Shown: one piece after another, positions 20,601 through 31,693 of the stretch
Position numbering within the stretch: position 1 is the stretch's first letter
How the letters are laid out: every line of letters starts with the position of its first letter
Assembly: GCA_963922205.1 (NCBI GenBank)
Contig: CAWUHX010000133.1
Coordinates: forward strand, 372,001 to 436,000
Direction: 5' to 3'
Source: Romanomermis culicivorax
Taxonomy: Eukaryota; Nematoda; Enoplea; Mermithida; Mermithidae
Length of the DNA: 64,000 bases
Translations under genes and position numbers: made by a program
Notes under the pieces: generated by a model
Databases searched by the model: none
What the model was told of the DNA's origin: nothing
What the model saw: the letters and a program-made list of their open reading frames with translations, nothing else

Positions 20601-22309
20601 TTGATTTAGCACATGCAGCCTCATCATCCCACAGACTGTCTCCATTGCAGGAGTCTAGTTCTACCAGCTCTTCTCCTTCAGTGTCAGAATCATCTTCAAC
20701 ATCAATCCTTTCCATGTGGCATTGGTGACCTATAAGCAAGAGATTAATGAAAAGCCTATCTGATGGTAAATTGACAATTCTTACCTTTTATCAAGACTTC
20801 CTGCTTACAAATTCGGCATTTAGTGTAGCCATACTTGTGTTTGGATAAACCACTTTTACGCATGTGTCTCTTGCATGACGTGCATCAGTGAATCTTGTCA
20901 CAAATCGAGACAGTCTTTGTATGCTTTGTCTTGGATCCAGTAGATGTGGCAACATACTCTCATAGATGGTTGTTGTAGCAAAATACACTGTTGAAGTAGC
21001 AGTTGCATTCTTCACAAATTATAATTTCAACCTGTTTGCAAGGTGGACGATGGTAGCACAAAGTGCACTTGTTGATGCATCGATGATTATCTTCACAGTT
21101 GTAGGCGATACTGCAGAGTTTGCACTAATATGATCGGGAGAAAAATCCAGGCATAGAACTGATGATGGTGTAGTGTTGATCATGATAATACAGGTGGATA
21201 ACCTTTTCAGCATCATTATTCCCTAAATGAATCAAAAGTTGCATTATGACAAAGAAGCAAAATGGAAACTCACCTTCAAAGATGATGGCCCAATAGTGCT
21301 CACTGCTAAACAGCTTAATTTTGTAGTCTGGTAACACAGCTTGAATCTTCTTGAGCTCCTCGATGCAGCATGCACCATGGTGGTTGGATAAACCAGCTTC
21401 ATCCATCAGCTCCATAGCTTTTTGTTTTTGCAAGGTATGACGGTCAGAATCTCCTTTACGAATACTGTCATACTGATATGCTGGATCATCTTTGTTGAGT
21501 CAAGCTATGGCTGTGACAATGGCTCTCGGGAGGCATAGGTTATCTCAATTGTTTATATGTACAAAGCATCCACTTTTTCGGCGATATAAAAACTCATCGT
21601 GAGTAAAAAATCTCCATTTATTGTGAGAACTAGCACCTCGTAATTTCTTTACTGTCACCAACTTTATTGCTGCTGCCGGATCTTCCAAAGTTGTTTGCTG
21701 ATTTGATTGGATGATGCGCTGAAATAAATTGGCCATGATGCTTCCATTGAAATTGATGCAAGGCCGAAAATGTACGAGAATAGGATTGTCGAGGTTAGGA
21801 TAGTAAAAAGCTGCTCCAACTAAATCGTCCTCGTGTATATCAGTCATCATTTCATCAATTGCATGATCAAAAATTAGAGGTAGCTGTTGGTATAAATTGT
21901 TGCATTGTTGGAGGTTCCTCAAGAAGAACTGTCCTATCTGCCCACTTGTTTGGAATAACCGTACTCTTTGTTCTACACTTTCCCCGAGGTAGTAAAAGTG
22001 TTGGGGTGGAAATTCAACATTACCACCCTGCTGATTCGATTCCCCTTCATCTGATGCGATATATTCATCCACAGTTGTAATTTCCCAGTCTGATGAATTG
22101 TCGCTATTGTCAAGTAACACTGAAGTGCCTTCATCAGCACTGGGTAGAGTCCCCTGTCGATCTTCTTTTTCTGCCTCTTCTAATGGTCCCCATGTATTGT
22201 CAGCTGGATTGAGAATCCAATCCAAAAACGAATCATCCACGTTTAAGTCGAATATATAGGAATCACTAATATCCAAATCATTAGAGTCATCCATTTTCAA
22301 AATAGACAC
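17659..22309 (-). pseudogene. POLB: Maverick protein-primed DNA polymerase B, intron-rich and with stops
   Basis: Family-B polymerase in many pieces. The N-terminal acidic region runs 22309-21545, followed by a Cys/His-rich zinc-binding region near 21010-20800. Exonuclease motif I is FFDFETTQ near 20550 and motif II AHNAKGFDSQF near 20310; YCENDVDVL lies near 19830. Palm motif A is DVCSLYP near 19095 (followed by a TAG), motif B NPGKWALAKLML near 18470, motif C YFDTDSVIY near 18100. The C-terminus is 17988-17659. At least eight short GT/AG introns (about 35-60 bp) interrupt it, for example at 18370-18425, 18591-18640, 19870-19922 and 21223-21271. Stops in addition to the introns indicate decay. 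Protein-primed replication of the linear element is the family role. Confidence 0.9.
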
Positions 22310-22399
22310 ATGGAGAAAAATGATTCTCTGACAGTGTTTAAGAACCTTTATAGTCCTTTTTGTCTATGTGTTAGCTGTCTGCTTGAGCAAATTTACTTA

Positions 22400-22915
22400 G
22401 AGCAGTTTATTTTTTTATCATTCTATTTATACACTGTCTGGCTTATCTACATGTAGAAAAGTTTGGATTTCGCTGAACTAGTTTCTTCATCTCCTAGAAA
22501 AATCTCGTCATTGAAAAACAACATTTGTTTACTATTTTATTTTATCAGCTTATCTACGTGCATTGATACTACCATTGGCACTGTAACAAGCTAGTTTTCA
22601 TGCACACTGGGAACGTTTCAAAGAAAGTACTTTGTCAGTATTTCATCAATTGCCTATGTGAGATTTATATACGAGAACTAGTTTACAGTGCATTAAGAAA
22701 AAACAAAGCACACATTGATGTGAGCTGGAAAGTAAACATCAAGTTCTCCGAGAAATCTATTTTTAGAACACGCAAGAGGTAGAGGCTATACTTTATCAGT
22801 TTGTCTATGTGAGTTTTATATACAAGAACCAGTTTGATATGCATTAAGAAACAAGGCACGCAAGCTGAAAAGTAAACATCCAGTTTTTAGAAAATATGTG
22901 GGTGGCGCCCTGAAG
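22400..22915. repeat. Degenerate 100-150 bp repeats at the right end of the Maverick
   Basis: Blocks sharing 'atcaGtttgtctatgtgag', 'ttttatatacaagaac(c/t)agttt', 'gcattaagaaa' and 'aagtaaacatc' occur at about 22640-22770 and 22790-22890, with a weaker relative near 22440-22580 that has 'cttatctac(a/g)tg'. They precede a GC-rich palindrome 'ggcgccctgaaggcgcc' (22904-22920). Likely subterminal Maverick sequence, though no matching inverted copy was found at the left end. Confidence 0.5.
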
Positions 22916-22916
22916 G

Positions 22917-23160
22917 CGCCCAAGGTACTACTCTAGCACAACTGCTATTGTTACAGTACAACTGAGCATGAATGTCTTGCAATTGTAGAAGCATTCCAAT
23001 GGTACAGACACTATGTATATGGTCAAAAAGTAAAAGTCAGAACTGACCATAAACCCTTGCAATGGATTAAAGAAGAGAAAATCGAAATTTGTGACTTCAT
23101 AACTTTGCAATAAAACTACAAGTTGAATACGTGAAAAGAAAAGAGAATGCTTGCACTGAT
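22917..23160 (+). pseudogene. RNase H fragment of Gypsy-A pol
   Basis: On the plus strand, reads as the second half of a Ty3/Gypsy RNase H. The block ECLAIVEAFQWYRHYVYGQK contains the catalytic Glu, and VRTDHKPLQWI contains the catalytic Asp. The first Asp block (TDAS-like) and the whole reverse transcriptase are missing to the left, where the Maverick ends. Stops follow after about 60 codons. RNase H degrades the RNA strand during reverse transcription. Confidence 0.75.
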
Positions 23161-23331
23161 TTTTTGTCACAAAACGAGCCTCATGCTAAATATAAATCAA
23201 AGTCTAGCAAAGAAGTGACAAATGAAATATCCAGATCCGCATTTCGTGAACAGAAAAAAGCCGTGGCTGCAGCTATTACAAGATCAATGACATAAAAAGA
23301 AGAAAGAAACAAACCCTTTTCTCAGGATAAA

Positions 23332-24035
23332 GTGTCAATATTTGAAGAAGATTTCCAACAGCCAGAAAAAAGACTAGTAATTCTAGGAACACCAGAAGAA
23401 ATCAGAGAAGCTCAGAGGAAAGATTCGTACATCGGGAAGTTGTTAAAAATCCACCAACAAAAGCAAATTTCTACGATTTTATCTGTTTTTCATACCAAAA
23501 TTGAGATAGTATACCAAACATCAAAACAAGCTAATACAGCTTTGGCGATTGAAAGTGTTTTGTATCAATTCTACAGTGCAAAGATTTTAAGCTATCAATG
23601 TCATGCTCACACTACTGTGATGATCCGTCAACATTTTTGGTGGCCGAAAAAGGAAGAATCAATAATAAAATAGATCAGAATGTGCAAAATGTGTCAAAAA
23701 ACAACTTCACAGCTACTGAAACCACCTCCGTTGTAGCTGATACAGCCAAAATATCTATTTGAAATCGTTGTGACTGACAAAGTAAGCATTTCTCCTCTCG
23801 GCAAAAAAAAAGATCATAAGTCATTGTATTTCAAGACTATTTCACTAAATGGGTGAGTGCTCATTTGATCCCGGATCAAAAAGCAGCCACTATCATCGAA
23901 AGTTTCGTAAACAATGTAGTTCTAATTCACAGAAGCCCGAAACATCTTTTATCAGATCAGGGTTCAGGGTTTACTTCTAACTTGATGAAGGACATCGCAA
24001 AACTTCTAAAAGTTTGAAAAATCAATACTACCTTG
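23332..24035 (+). pseudogene. Integrase N-terminal and core part of Gypsy-A, interrupted by hAT-A
   Basis: An open piece of 113 codons ends in IRQHFWWPKKEESI, the zinc-binding (H-H-C-C) domain region, followed in the next sequence by CKMCQK, giving the C-x2-C pair. Downstream, in shifted frames, come the first Asp region (IVVTDKV) and the second Asp region ('LLSDQGSGF'-like near 23950). The rest of the core continues at 31115 after the hAT-A insertion. Multiple stops. Together the two parts form one integrase interrupted just before the third catalytic residue. Confidence 0.75.
24028..24035. repeat. Left target-site duplication candidate of hAT-A
   Basis: ctaccttg here faces ctacggca at 31115-31122. 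Only the first four bases match. The right copy restores the integrase reading, so the left copy is probably the mutated one. Confidence 0.45.
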
Positions 24036-25939
24036 CAGGCCCGTAACTAGGATTTTTTTCAGGGGGGAGTCACCAAAATGTTTTGGCTTACTCAAAACTT
24101 GGCAAATGGAGGTTGCGCAGTGACTGACCAGTGGGCTGAGGGGTCCAGGGTGACGCGCTTAAGCGCCCCCTAGTGGGGTCTAGGGCGAAGCCCCAGAAAA
24201 AATCAATTTTTAGCACTGTTAATGCTCGAAAAATTTCTTAAAACACTATATTTAGAGTACATAATTGAGAAAACTCAAGATCAAAATTTATTGGCACTAA
24301 ACAACTTATAAAATCTATTCAAAATTAATGAAGTGCTATGCGTCTATCACCCGTTTCAGAAAACAAATCAACAACCATATCACAATCAACTAATTGGGCC
24401 TGTTTCTTGTGGATTGACAATATGGCTAATGATGACAACCTTTCAATACCCATTGAAGTGCGCAAATCAGTAAAAATATGATTCAAAGTAGAGAAAGATC
24501 ATAAATTATATCTTCTCATTCACAACTCATAAGATATTTTTATCACTAATATTACCTCTCTACTGATGCGGTCGTAACCGGAAGAGTTGCAAGTAATTTC
24601 AAAGCCATGAACATGGTCGGATAAGCTAATCGTAGCTTTGTATCACCAGCAAACATTGCCAAAATATCACTAACCGATGAACCTTTTGGACAGTTTTGAA
24701 CTCATCCCTGCCAACGCCGTAATTCTGGCTCCAGGACACATTTTTCTTTGGCTTCGTTGAAAAATTTTTCGTATTTCATTAAGGCTTCACTAATTGCATC
24801 ATATGACAACGAGGCGGCATTATCAGGCAAAAAGTATTGGAACTTGAAGGCCACAAGTTGGTCATTTGAAAATCGGTTCTCCAATTCGGCTAGAATTTTC
24901 AACAGATAGGCGTCGTGAACTTTTTCTTTATAATAGGTCTTAACTGACGACTGGTCATTCAAATTGTCTTTGCGAAGACGCTTTTCTCGATTTGGAAAGG
25001 ATACTGTAATGCCCATATCATCTGCCATGCTCTTAAAAATATTCAGTGATATGATAATAATGTTTTCCTTTGATAAAAGATCATGTTGACTGATGCTCAC
25101 CTTCGACTTTGCATACAATTCATTGAATTTCGTCTCATCAATAGCTTCTTTAATCAATGTTGATGTCAGGCAAATTTCTTTATGTGCGGCTATCAAATCC
25201 ATCAATTCAGTTTGCAAAATAACAGCCAGATGCTTAAAAATGCCATCAAATTTTATCGAAACATTGAGAGAAAATATAGAATCAAATGTTGTGATTCCAT
25301 TAATCAAGTCTTCAGCAATTCAGTCATTGTCAGTTTTGGATAATTGTTGTAAAGTCACCATTATTGGAAGGAACAATTATCCAAAACTGACCAACATTCT
25401 ATGCCGGTCAACCCAGCGAGTTGGACAAATTTGTTGGATCTGCTCTTTTCTTGTTTCAGGCAGCATTTGATTAATCATTTTTCTTAAAATGTCCATTTTT
25501 CTAGGGCTACCATCAAAAAATACTAAAATGTCTTGGACTCGGCTCAAAAAATGTTTGATAGGAACAACAGTTGCCGCATCTGTGGCAACCAGGCTTTTAT
25601 TCATTTTTGACCCTTAAGCCAATTGGCTCCTAAGGCACTTTTTTTGGAGCCAATCACAATTTTTCCAGGCCAAAGCTAAAAAATGATGATTTTATGTATA
25701 TACATGTTTTTATACTTAAAATGTCAACATAATAAAGCTTTACTCCTTTTTAAACATATTTTATCTCACATTATACGATTTATCACTTGCTAGTGCGCCT
25801 TTTGGCAAGATCACCAACAAGACTGTGCAGCCCATACTCTAAAGGCATCTTCATAAGCAAATTTTTTGAATGAATTTCCATTCTTTTCGAGGCGCATTAG
25901 CAGATCAACATGTTCTGCCTAAAAAATTGACGTAATCAC

Positions 25940-26086
25940 CAGGGGTTTTTTTCCGTACGGTACGGAACTATTTTTTAACTAACTTAACTATTTTTGCGCC
26001 ATACGGAAATAAGTTAGGTGGTACGGAAATTTTTTCACTGGATTTCCGTACAGTACGGATCGATCAGTACGGAAAAAAAAGCCCTG
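25940..26086. mobile_element. 147-bp hAT MITE with perfect 8-bp duplication
   Basis: Begins CAGGGGTTTTTTTCCGTAC and ends (reverse complement) CAGGGCTTTTTTTTCCGTAC. Flanked on both sides by gtaatcac (25932-25939 and 26087-26094), an exact match. The interior repeats TTTCCGTAC and GTACGGAAA in both orientations, so most of the element can fold on itself. No coding capacity. Inserted in hAT-B. Confidence 0.92.
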
Positions 26087-26186
26087 GTAATCACATCATA
26101 TCAAAACTATAAGGCATTTGAATAGGTCACCATTGTTCGTGATCAAGTTTTTATCTTTATACGATTAATTAACAAAAAACCATGTT

Positions 26187-28564
26187 CTACATTTGCATTC
26201 GACGCATTAAAACACAAAATAATTTCGGCCAAAATGGATAAATTAGGGAAAGCCTCTTTGTAGTGAATCGTATGCCAAAGAACTTTGTGCCAATCTGGAG
26301 CATAATTAGGGCACGTGGATCAAATATTTTTGTTGCTTTTAATAAGTCGCTATCATTAGAATCAATTTGTTTGGATACCGTTTTGATGATATCACGAGTA
26401 AAAGCTGAAAAGTCAACTATCATCAGGAAAAGTTCATTAAAAGCTGGGAAAACTTATACCCTGAACTTCTTTTAAAGCTTTTTCTTCTTCAATTTTCACG
26501 AATTCATCATAATTTCGATTATTGCCTATACATAGGGGCTTGATATGGTACTTCAATTTTTTGACTAAATCATCAGTCGTAAGGTGAAGCGTGAGTAGCT
26601 TCATCGATTTACTTTTCCTAATTGTTTCTGTAGTTGCGGCAAAAGCATCCAAAATTTCACAAATGGAATCAGCAAAAACCTGAGTTTAAAGAATGAACAA
26701 ATACACAGACAGCTAATGGCTTATTTGAAGTAAAACCAGCACTTACTTTAACATCCTAGGGATGCATTTTCTCGCATTGATAAAGTTCATTCAAGGTATT
26801 CAAATGGTACAACACATCATTTACAGCATGTAACTTGACCATAAAATCAATTTGCGACATTCGTTTAAATAATCCTTCCGCTGTTGGATAATCTTGACTA
26901 CAATTTTCGAGATATTGTATAATGACTGGCAAATTTCTGACCACTGACTGGACTGCGAGTGACTGGGATAACTACCTGAATGTATAAATGAAATGGAAAT
27001 TAGGAAATCTAAAATTTGAATCTCATATTTCCAAACCGAACTGCAATCCAGGGTTCTAAATTTGTATATTCTGTTTCCAGTAAATCTGCTAAAGCATTTA
27101 ATTCAACACGATGTTTATGTGTATTCAAAAAGGCAATCAAATCGTTCAGCATATGTTCCATTTTCATGAAAGAGGCATGCTTTGCCATCTTAAAAATATT
27201 AAGGATAAAAATATATTCTGTTTTATTTCTTTAACCAACTCACCTTGCATGTATCCTTTACACCAAGAGCCTGCAAGTGAGCCACACACTGAAAAGAGAT
27301 AATATGGGGGCAATCTAGGGCTCTTTTAATTTTCATGGCTGTCCCATTTTGCCATCCAAGCATTACCTTTGCACCATCCGATGTAAACATTATAATTTTT
27401 TCCATCAATTCCATTTTCCTCAAAATATGTCAAAATAGCTTTGCTAAGGGCTTCAGCATCTGTCTGTTGTAAACCAATTACTTTTCGAAATTGTTGCTTG
27501 ACAGCTTGGCTAGCTATATCCACATGTTGAGTATACACTAATAATAATTTTGTTTTTGAAATATCCGTTGATTCATCCACATGAAGAGTGAAACATTTGG
27601 CTTTCTATAAGAAAATATCTACATAAATTAAATATGCATCATCAGCAATGAGTCTCCATTTTACTTTCAATTCTTCGAGTTCAGTTTCTTCAACATATTT
27701 ATTCAATGCATCTAAGTATTCATATGTTGAATAATTAGAGGTATGAAAATCAATGCCAGGTATTTTAAACGGGCTTTTTTCATTAGAATTATTCTAAAAA
27801 AGAAAACATTTATTTAATCCATAACATTTCATTCATATATATCTACATTTTCTTCATTCCATTTATCGTCCAAGTGGGATAAATGACCCATGAGTAAATC
27901 ATGCAATTTTTCGACCATACTAATTGGCAACTCATTTTTAACTGCAAATAAAACATTTTCCAGGCAAAGGAGTAACCGCTTTTGTCATTGCTGCACCATG
28001 GGCACTTCGAAGTTCATTTCGACAGGCGGGCACCTGAAAACCATTGATTATGTATCATTATTTTTTTAAATGATTGTTTTTTTGTGAAAAACCTTTAGTG
28101 CTGCTTTGTGGCCTTCCGATTTTTCATGTTGCATGAATGTGTACTTTTTCCAACCTTCTTTTGTTGGACAATGTAGCCCCATTATCCATTGCACATTATC
28201 AGTGTGAATTTTTGCATCAGTACAAACTTTACATGTTACCAGATCTTTCTTTGAATCGTATTTGATCCAAGGCATTTGCTCTTTCCACTTAAGTTGGAAC
28301 CCACGTTTTGCCTTAAAAATATGTTGAATTTAGATGCAAAAAAAGCATAAATGAAATTTTTCTACTTACCTTTTTTTGAACCGGTTCATCATCATCAATA
28401 GTTTCTGATTCAGGATCATCATTTAAAGAACTATGAGCTTCTTCTACACCAACAATTGGTGGCGTACAAGGTTGGCTTGAAATATTATGCTCTGCTTGGT
28501 TCCCTTGCTCTACTGCTGCTTTTTGTTGTTTTTCAAAAAAATATTTTAAAGAATGAGAAGCCAT
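26187..28564 (-). pseudogene. hAT-B transposase (KIAA1586/ZNF862-like), intron-containing
   Basis: N-terminus MASHSLKYFFEKQQ (28564). The next exon has a zinc finger, CKVCTDAK with a distant HEKSEGHKAAL (28240-28090). The catalytic region is MDESTDISKTKLLL (27575), and FTSDGAKVMLGWQNG (27385) with FQCVAHLQALG supplies the second Asp block. A late FDPRAL segment (26320) leads towards the dimerisation domain. An intron at about 28312-28371 has GT/AG ends on the minus strand. This arrangement is seen in the KIAA1586/ZNF862/C17orf113-type domesticated hAT proteins. Some stops and the nested MITE downstream indicate decay. Confidence 0.75.
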
Positions 28565-30584
28565 TCTGAAAAATTTAGAAAATCATCAATAGGGTGAATT
28601 ACTTGATGTTAAAAGTAATATAAAAATAGAAGGAAAGTCCTATCAATAGCAAAACACATAAATTTCGAATTTTTATTGGTAAGCATTACAGTAACTTGTC
28701 ACTTAGCAGCAAATTTTTTACAAGCCAGAATGGCTTGCATGCCCAATTTTTTACCAGCCAAAATGAATTTCAAGGAGCCATGGCTTCAAATTGGCCCAAA
28801 AAAAGCCTGGTCGCGACTAAGTTGAGCTTATGGCTCAAACAATGATAGTAATCCGCCAGAGGGTACATTTGTTTCATTTGTGACTGAACGCCTGGAAAAA
28901 GTTTCTTGGTTAATAAATTATGTACTTCTTAACTTTATGTATTACATTTGAACACTTGTGACCAGCCATATTTGCTGCTCCATCATATCCCTGCCCAATT
29001 AGGCTACTCAGTTCAATGCCGGTTTCTTTTAGCATGTCAACAATTTTCAAACAAAGGGTTTCGCCTAAAATTTTGTAATGCTCTTTGAAACTTCAATAAT
29101 ATTTTAATCACAGCTCATTTACCCGTAGTTTCAGAAACGTTCTGGAAGCCCAAAAACGCCTCACGAATCAAACATTTTTCATCAACATAACGCACAGCAA
29201 TTGTGATGAATTCTTTTGCTGCTGATGAAGTTTCGTCCGCTAAGATGGTGAACATGCATGCCTTATTGATTGAGTCCGCTATTTGGTTCACAATGACTTT
29301 TGCATAACAGTTCAATAACTGATTTGGACTCTTTGGACTCAAATATGTTGCGTTTGAAGGAGCATTGAGTAGCAGCTTCATTCTCTCGTCCCCAGATTTA
29401 AGCATTAATCTAAAAATAATCGAAATTGTTATGAATTCATTTTGAATTAGGGTCTCTTGTATCTACATAATTTGGTTTATTACTAATTGCTGACCTTAAA
29501 ACTCCACAAAAAACACCATTATTTTCGCCTGGTTCCTCCAGTGAAATAGGACCATAATCTTTATCGCCACACAATGGAAGTTCGTATCGGGCAACAAAGC
29601 GCAAAACCTGTTCATTAATTAATATTTTCAAGTGACAACATTCGAATGAAATAATTCCTTCTGTAAATTTACATCTAGCACAATCTTCAGAATTTCTCGA
29701 TTTTTCTTGATGTTTTTTTTATGTAAGAAAGTGGATTTGCTGAAGGATAGTTGTTTTATTTTCTTGATTGTACTTGAAACCAGCCACCGTTACGCAGCTG
29801 TTATTGTGGTATTGGGTAGACAAATGGTTCTTCCAGTCCTCCTATATAAAACACAATAAAAATTTTGCATAATATATAAATGAAATAGTATGTTACTTAC
29901 ATCAAAATCCTTGAATCGCCGATAAGGTTGTGTCACAAATTTTCCCGCATTATTATTTGAGCCTTGCCCAACTTCTCATTTTCCAAATATAAAACACATT
30001 TTACAATAAAATCCGTGCTCAATGTGACTGAAGGTCACATGGTCATTGTTAAACCATCACCATTATACTTTCCTTAGCCGTTTTGATTGCAACATGTGCT
30101 TGAACACATAGTTTGGCTGAGGTTTGAACGGGTGATCCAAAAAATCGATTCTCTTGATGTCCTTTAAACACTGGTTATTTACTGCCAAACATATATCATA
30201 TTTTGACAATGGTTGTGGTTTCAAGGCAGCTGGAATATTGATCCGCAGAGTGTAGGCGTCAGTTTCATTTTCTCGGGCAGTTATTTCTTCATTTTCTGAA
30301 TTCAAAATTATAATTCATTGTGCATCGAAATTTATTGTTTGAATCGAACTAACCTGCTGATGATGCTACTGAAAGGTCTGCTGGCATCGAAGGTTCTGTA
30401 GAAGCGGTAGTTGATGCTAGTGTTACAACTGAATTAATATTTAAATTAATTTTAACTCATTAGAATGATGATACAATTTTATTTCAACTGACCTGTTAAT
30501 TCTGAAGGTTTTTGGGAATCATTCACAGCACTGGATTCACGTGAAGAAGCTGAATTTGATGCTACACATTGACGTTTGTTGTTT

Positions 30585-30735
30585 AAATTAGTGAGTTAAA
30601 AATTAGTTAAATTAAAAATTAATTAAATTAAAATTAAAAAATTAAAATTAATTAAAAATTAGTTTAAATTTTTTTTAAATAAATAAATTTAAATTAGTTT
30701 AAATTAAATTAGTATTTAAATTAATTTAAATAGCT
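30585..30735. repeat. Low-complexity A/T tract
   Basis: About 150 bp built almost only of 'aaatta' and 'aaaattaatt' words inside the 5' part of hAT-A. Likely replication slippage; no other signal seen. Confidence 0.8.
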
Positions 30736-31114
30736 AGTGATACGCTTCATATCCTATTAGATTCAAAAGTTGAAACAATCTCGAAAAAATTTTCATAAAC
30801 TTCAACCCCTTAACTTAAAAAATACATACAGCAAGAAAAAGCGTAATATTGTGTAGGAAACAGCAAAATGAAAGTCAATCAATATTCAACAAATGCATTA
30901 CACTGTTAGACATGCAAATTTTATTATAAAATATAATATTTGTACCTTTAACCCTTCATTTTTATGATTCAATAAAGGAATAGAAAAAAATTCACAAGTG
31001 CCAAGAGTATTCACTTGTTCACATACATGCGCTTGATCAGATACACTAAAAAACTTTTTTCAGATTTCATTTCAGGGGGGAATTCCTCCTATCCCCCCCC
31101 TAGTTACGGGCCTG

Positions 31115-31693
31115 CTACGGCATATCATCCTCAATGTAATGGGATGGTTGAAAGATTCAATCAAACATTAATTTCACAACTCAAAATATCCCGACAATTG
31201 GGAGCGATATTTACCTTTCGCAACATTCCTCTATAACGCTGTTCCTCACACAGCTACCCACTTTTCTCCATTTCGACTTTTAGGAGGGTATGAACCCAGA
31301 ATCGCCATTGACTTTGACTGGGCGAAAAGTCTAACCTTGCTGCTAAACTAGAACAGGTATCAGTATATCTTCACTCAAGGGCAACTAACGTTGTATAATG
31401 AAGTTTCGGAAAATTTGAAGAACACATCAGAATCACATAAACAATACTTCCACAGGAAAGCAAAAGAACAGAAATACGATCATAACAATCTTATACTACT
31501 AATTAACAACAAGAAATCGAATAAAATTGTCAAAAATTATATCAGACCCTTCATAGTGGTCAAAAACTCGGAAATCTCGAAAAATGTGATAACAATGGAT
31601 AGTCTAGATTGTCCCGGACAATCTCAGAAAGTCTCACTTTCTCGCGTAAAGCCATACATGCCTCGCACAGCATTGGCAATCCTAGAGTCGTAA
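31115..31693 (+). pseudogene. Integrase C-terminal part of Gypsy-A
   Basis: Immediately after the hAT-A right end the sequence reads AYHPQCNGMVERFNQTL, the block with the third catalytic residue (Glu), here intact. A shifted region follows with 'SPFRLLGGYEPR'-like residues, then an open frame (31391-31693) with a basic tail domain (HRKAKEQKYDHNN... IRPFIVV) resembling the GPY/F-type C-terminal domain. Stops separate the pieces. Continues 23332-24035. Confidence 0.75.

Larger units (their letters stand above)
9299..22915 (-). mobile_element. Maverick/Polinton DNA transposon (adintovirus-like), decayed
   Basis: A block of minus-strand genes diagnostic of Mavericks: two capsid proteins, pX-like protein, adenain-like protease, retroviral-type integrase, packaging ATPase and protein-primed DNA polymerase B, with small accessory ORFs. 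The order from right to left is polymerase, ATPase, accessory proteins, integrase, protease, minor capsid, pX, major capsid. Boundaries are approximate. I could not find the long terminal inverted repeats or the 6-bp duplication, so both ends may be truncated. It interrupts Gypsy-A between protease and RNase H. Every large gene carries stops or frameshifts. Confidence 0.9.
25590..28809 (-). mobile_element. hAT-B: second hAT transposon nested inside hAT-A
   Basis: Starts CAGGCTTTTATTC; the reverse complement of its right end starts CAGGCTTTTTTTGGGCC. Longer, looser similarity inside the ends includes AGCCA...TGGCTCCT. The flanking 8-bp sequences are gtggcaac (25582-25589) and gtcgcgac (28810-28817), six of eight identical. 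It is 3220 bp and interrupts the hAT-A transposase. It contains its own, different hAT transposase and the MITE at 25940-26086. Confidence 0.85.
24325..30305 (-). pseudogene. hAT-A transposase (TTF-finger, ZMYM1/THAP12-like), split by hAT-B
   Basis: Reading right to left, the N-terminal acidic region (30305-30063) is followed by a TTF-type finger region with WKNHLSTQYHNNS near 29830 and C-x2-C near 29680. LPLCGDKDYGP (29560) and a segment with TILADETS (29230, a catalytic Asp block) come next. The gene resumes beyond hAT-B with PTRWVDRHRML (25400) and the C-terminal hAT dimerisation block LLATLPVTTASVE (24560) to LAILSIHKKQAQLVDCD, ending TAA at 24325-24327. It carries short introns and some stops. 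The family excises and inserts hAT elements. The ZMYM1/THAP12-like grouping is from the order of these motifs. Confidence 0.8.
24036..31114 (-). mobile_element. hAT-A: hAT DNA transposon inserted in the Gypsy-A integrase
   Basis: Terminal inverted repeats of 16 bp, CAGGCCCGTAACTAGG, are perfect at 24036-24051 and (reverse complement) 31099-31114. After removing hAT-B (25590-28809 plus one duplication) the element is about 3.85 kb, a normal hAT size. A minus-strand transposase with TTF-type zinc finger and hAT dimerisation domain fills it. Poly-C/G runs sit beside both termini (24060-24066, 31075-31098). Removing the element rejoins the integrase frame. Confidence 0.9.

Noticed and set aside
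9299..22915. Maverick terminal inverted repeats
   Set aside because: I compared both edges by eye and found no convincing long inverted repeat or 6-bp duplication, so none is annotated.
30585..30735. AT tract as a replication origin or satellite
   Set aside because: It is simple low complexity within a transposon with no supporting motif.
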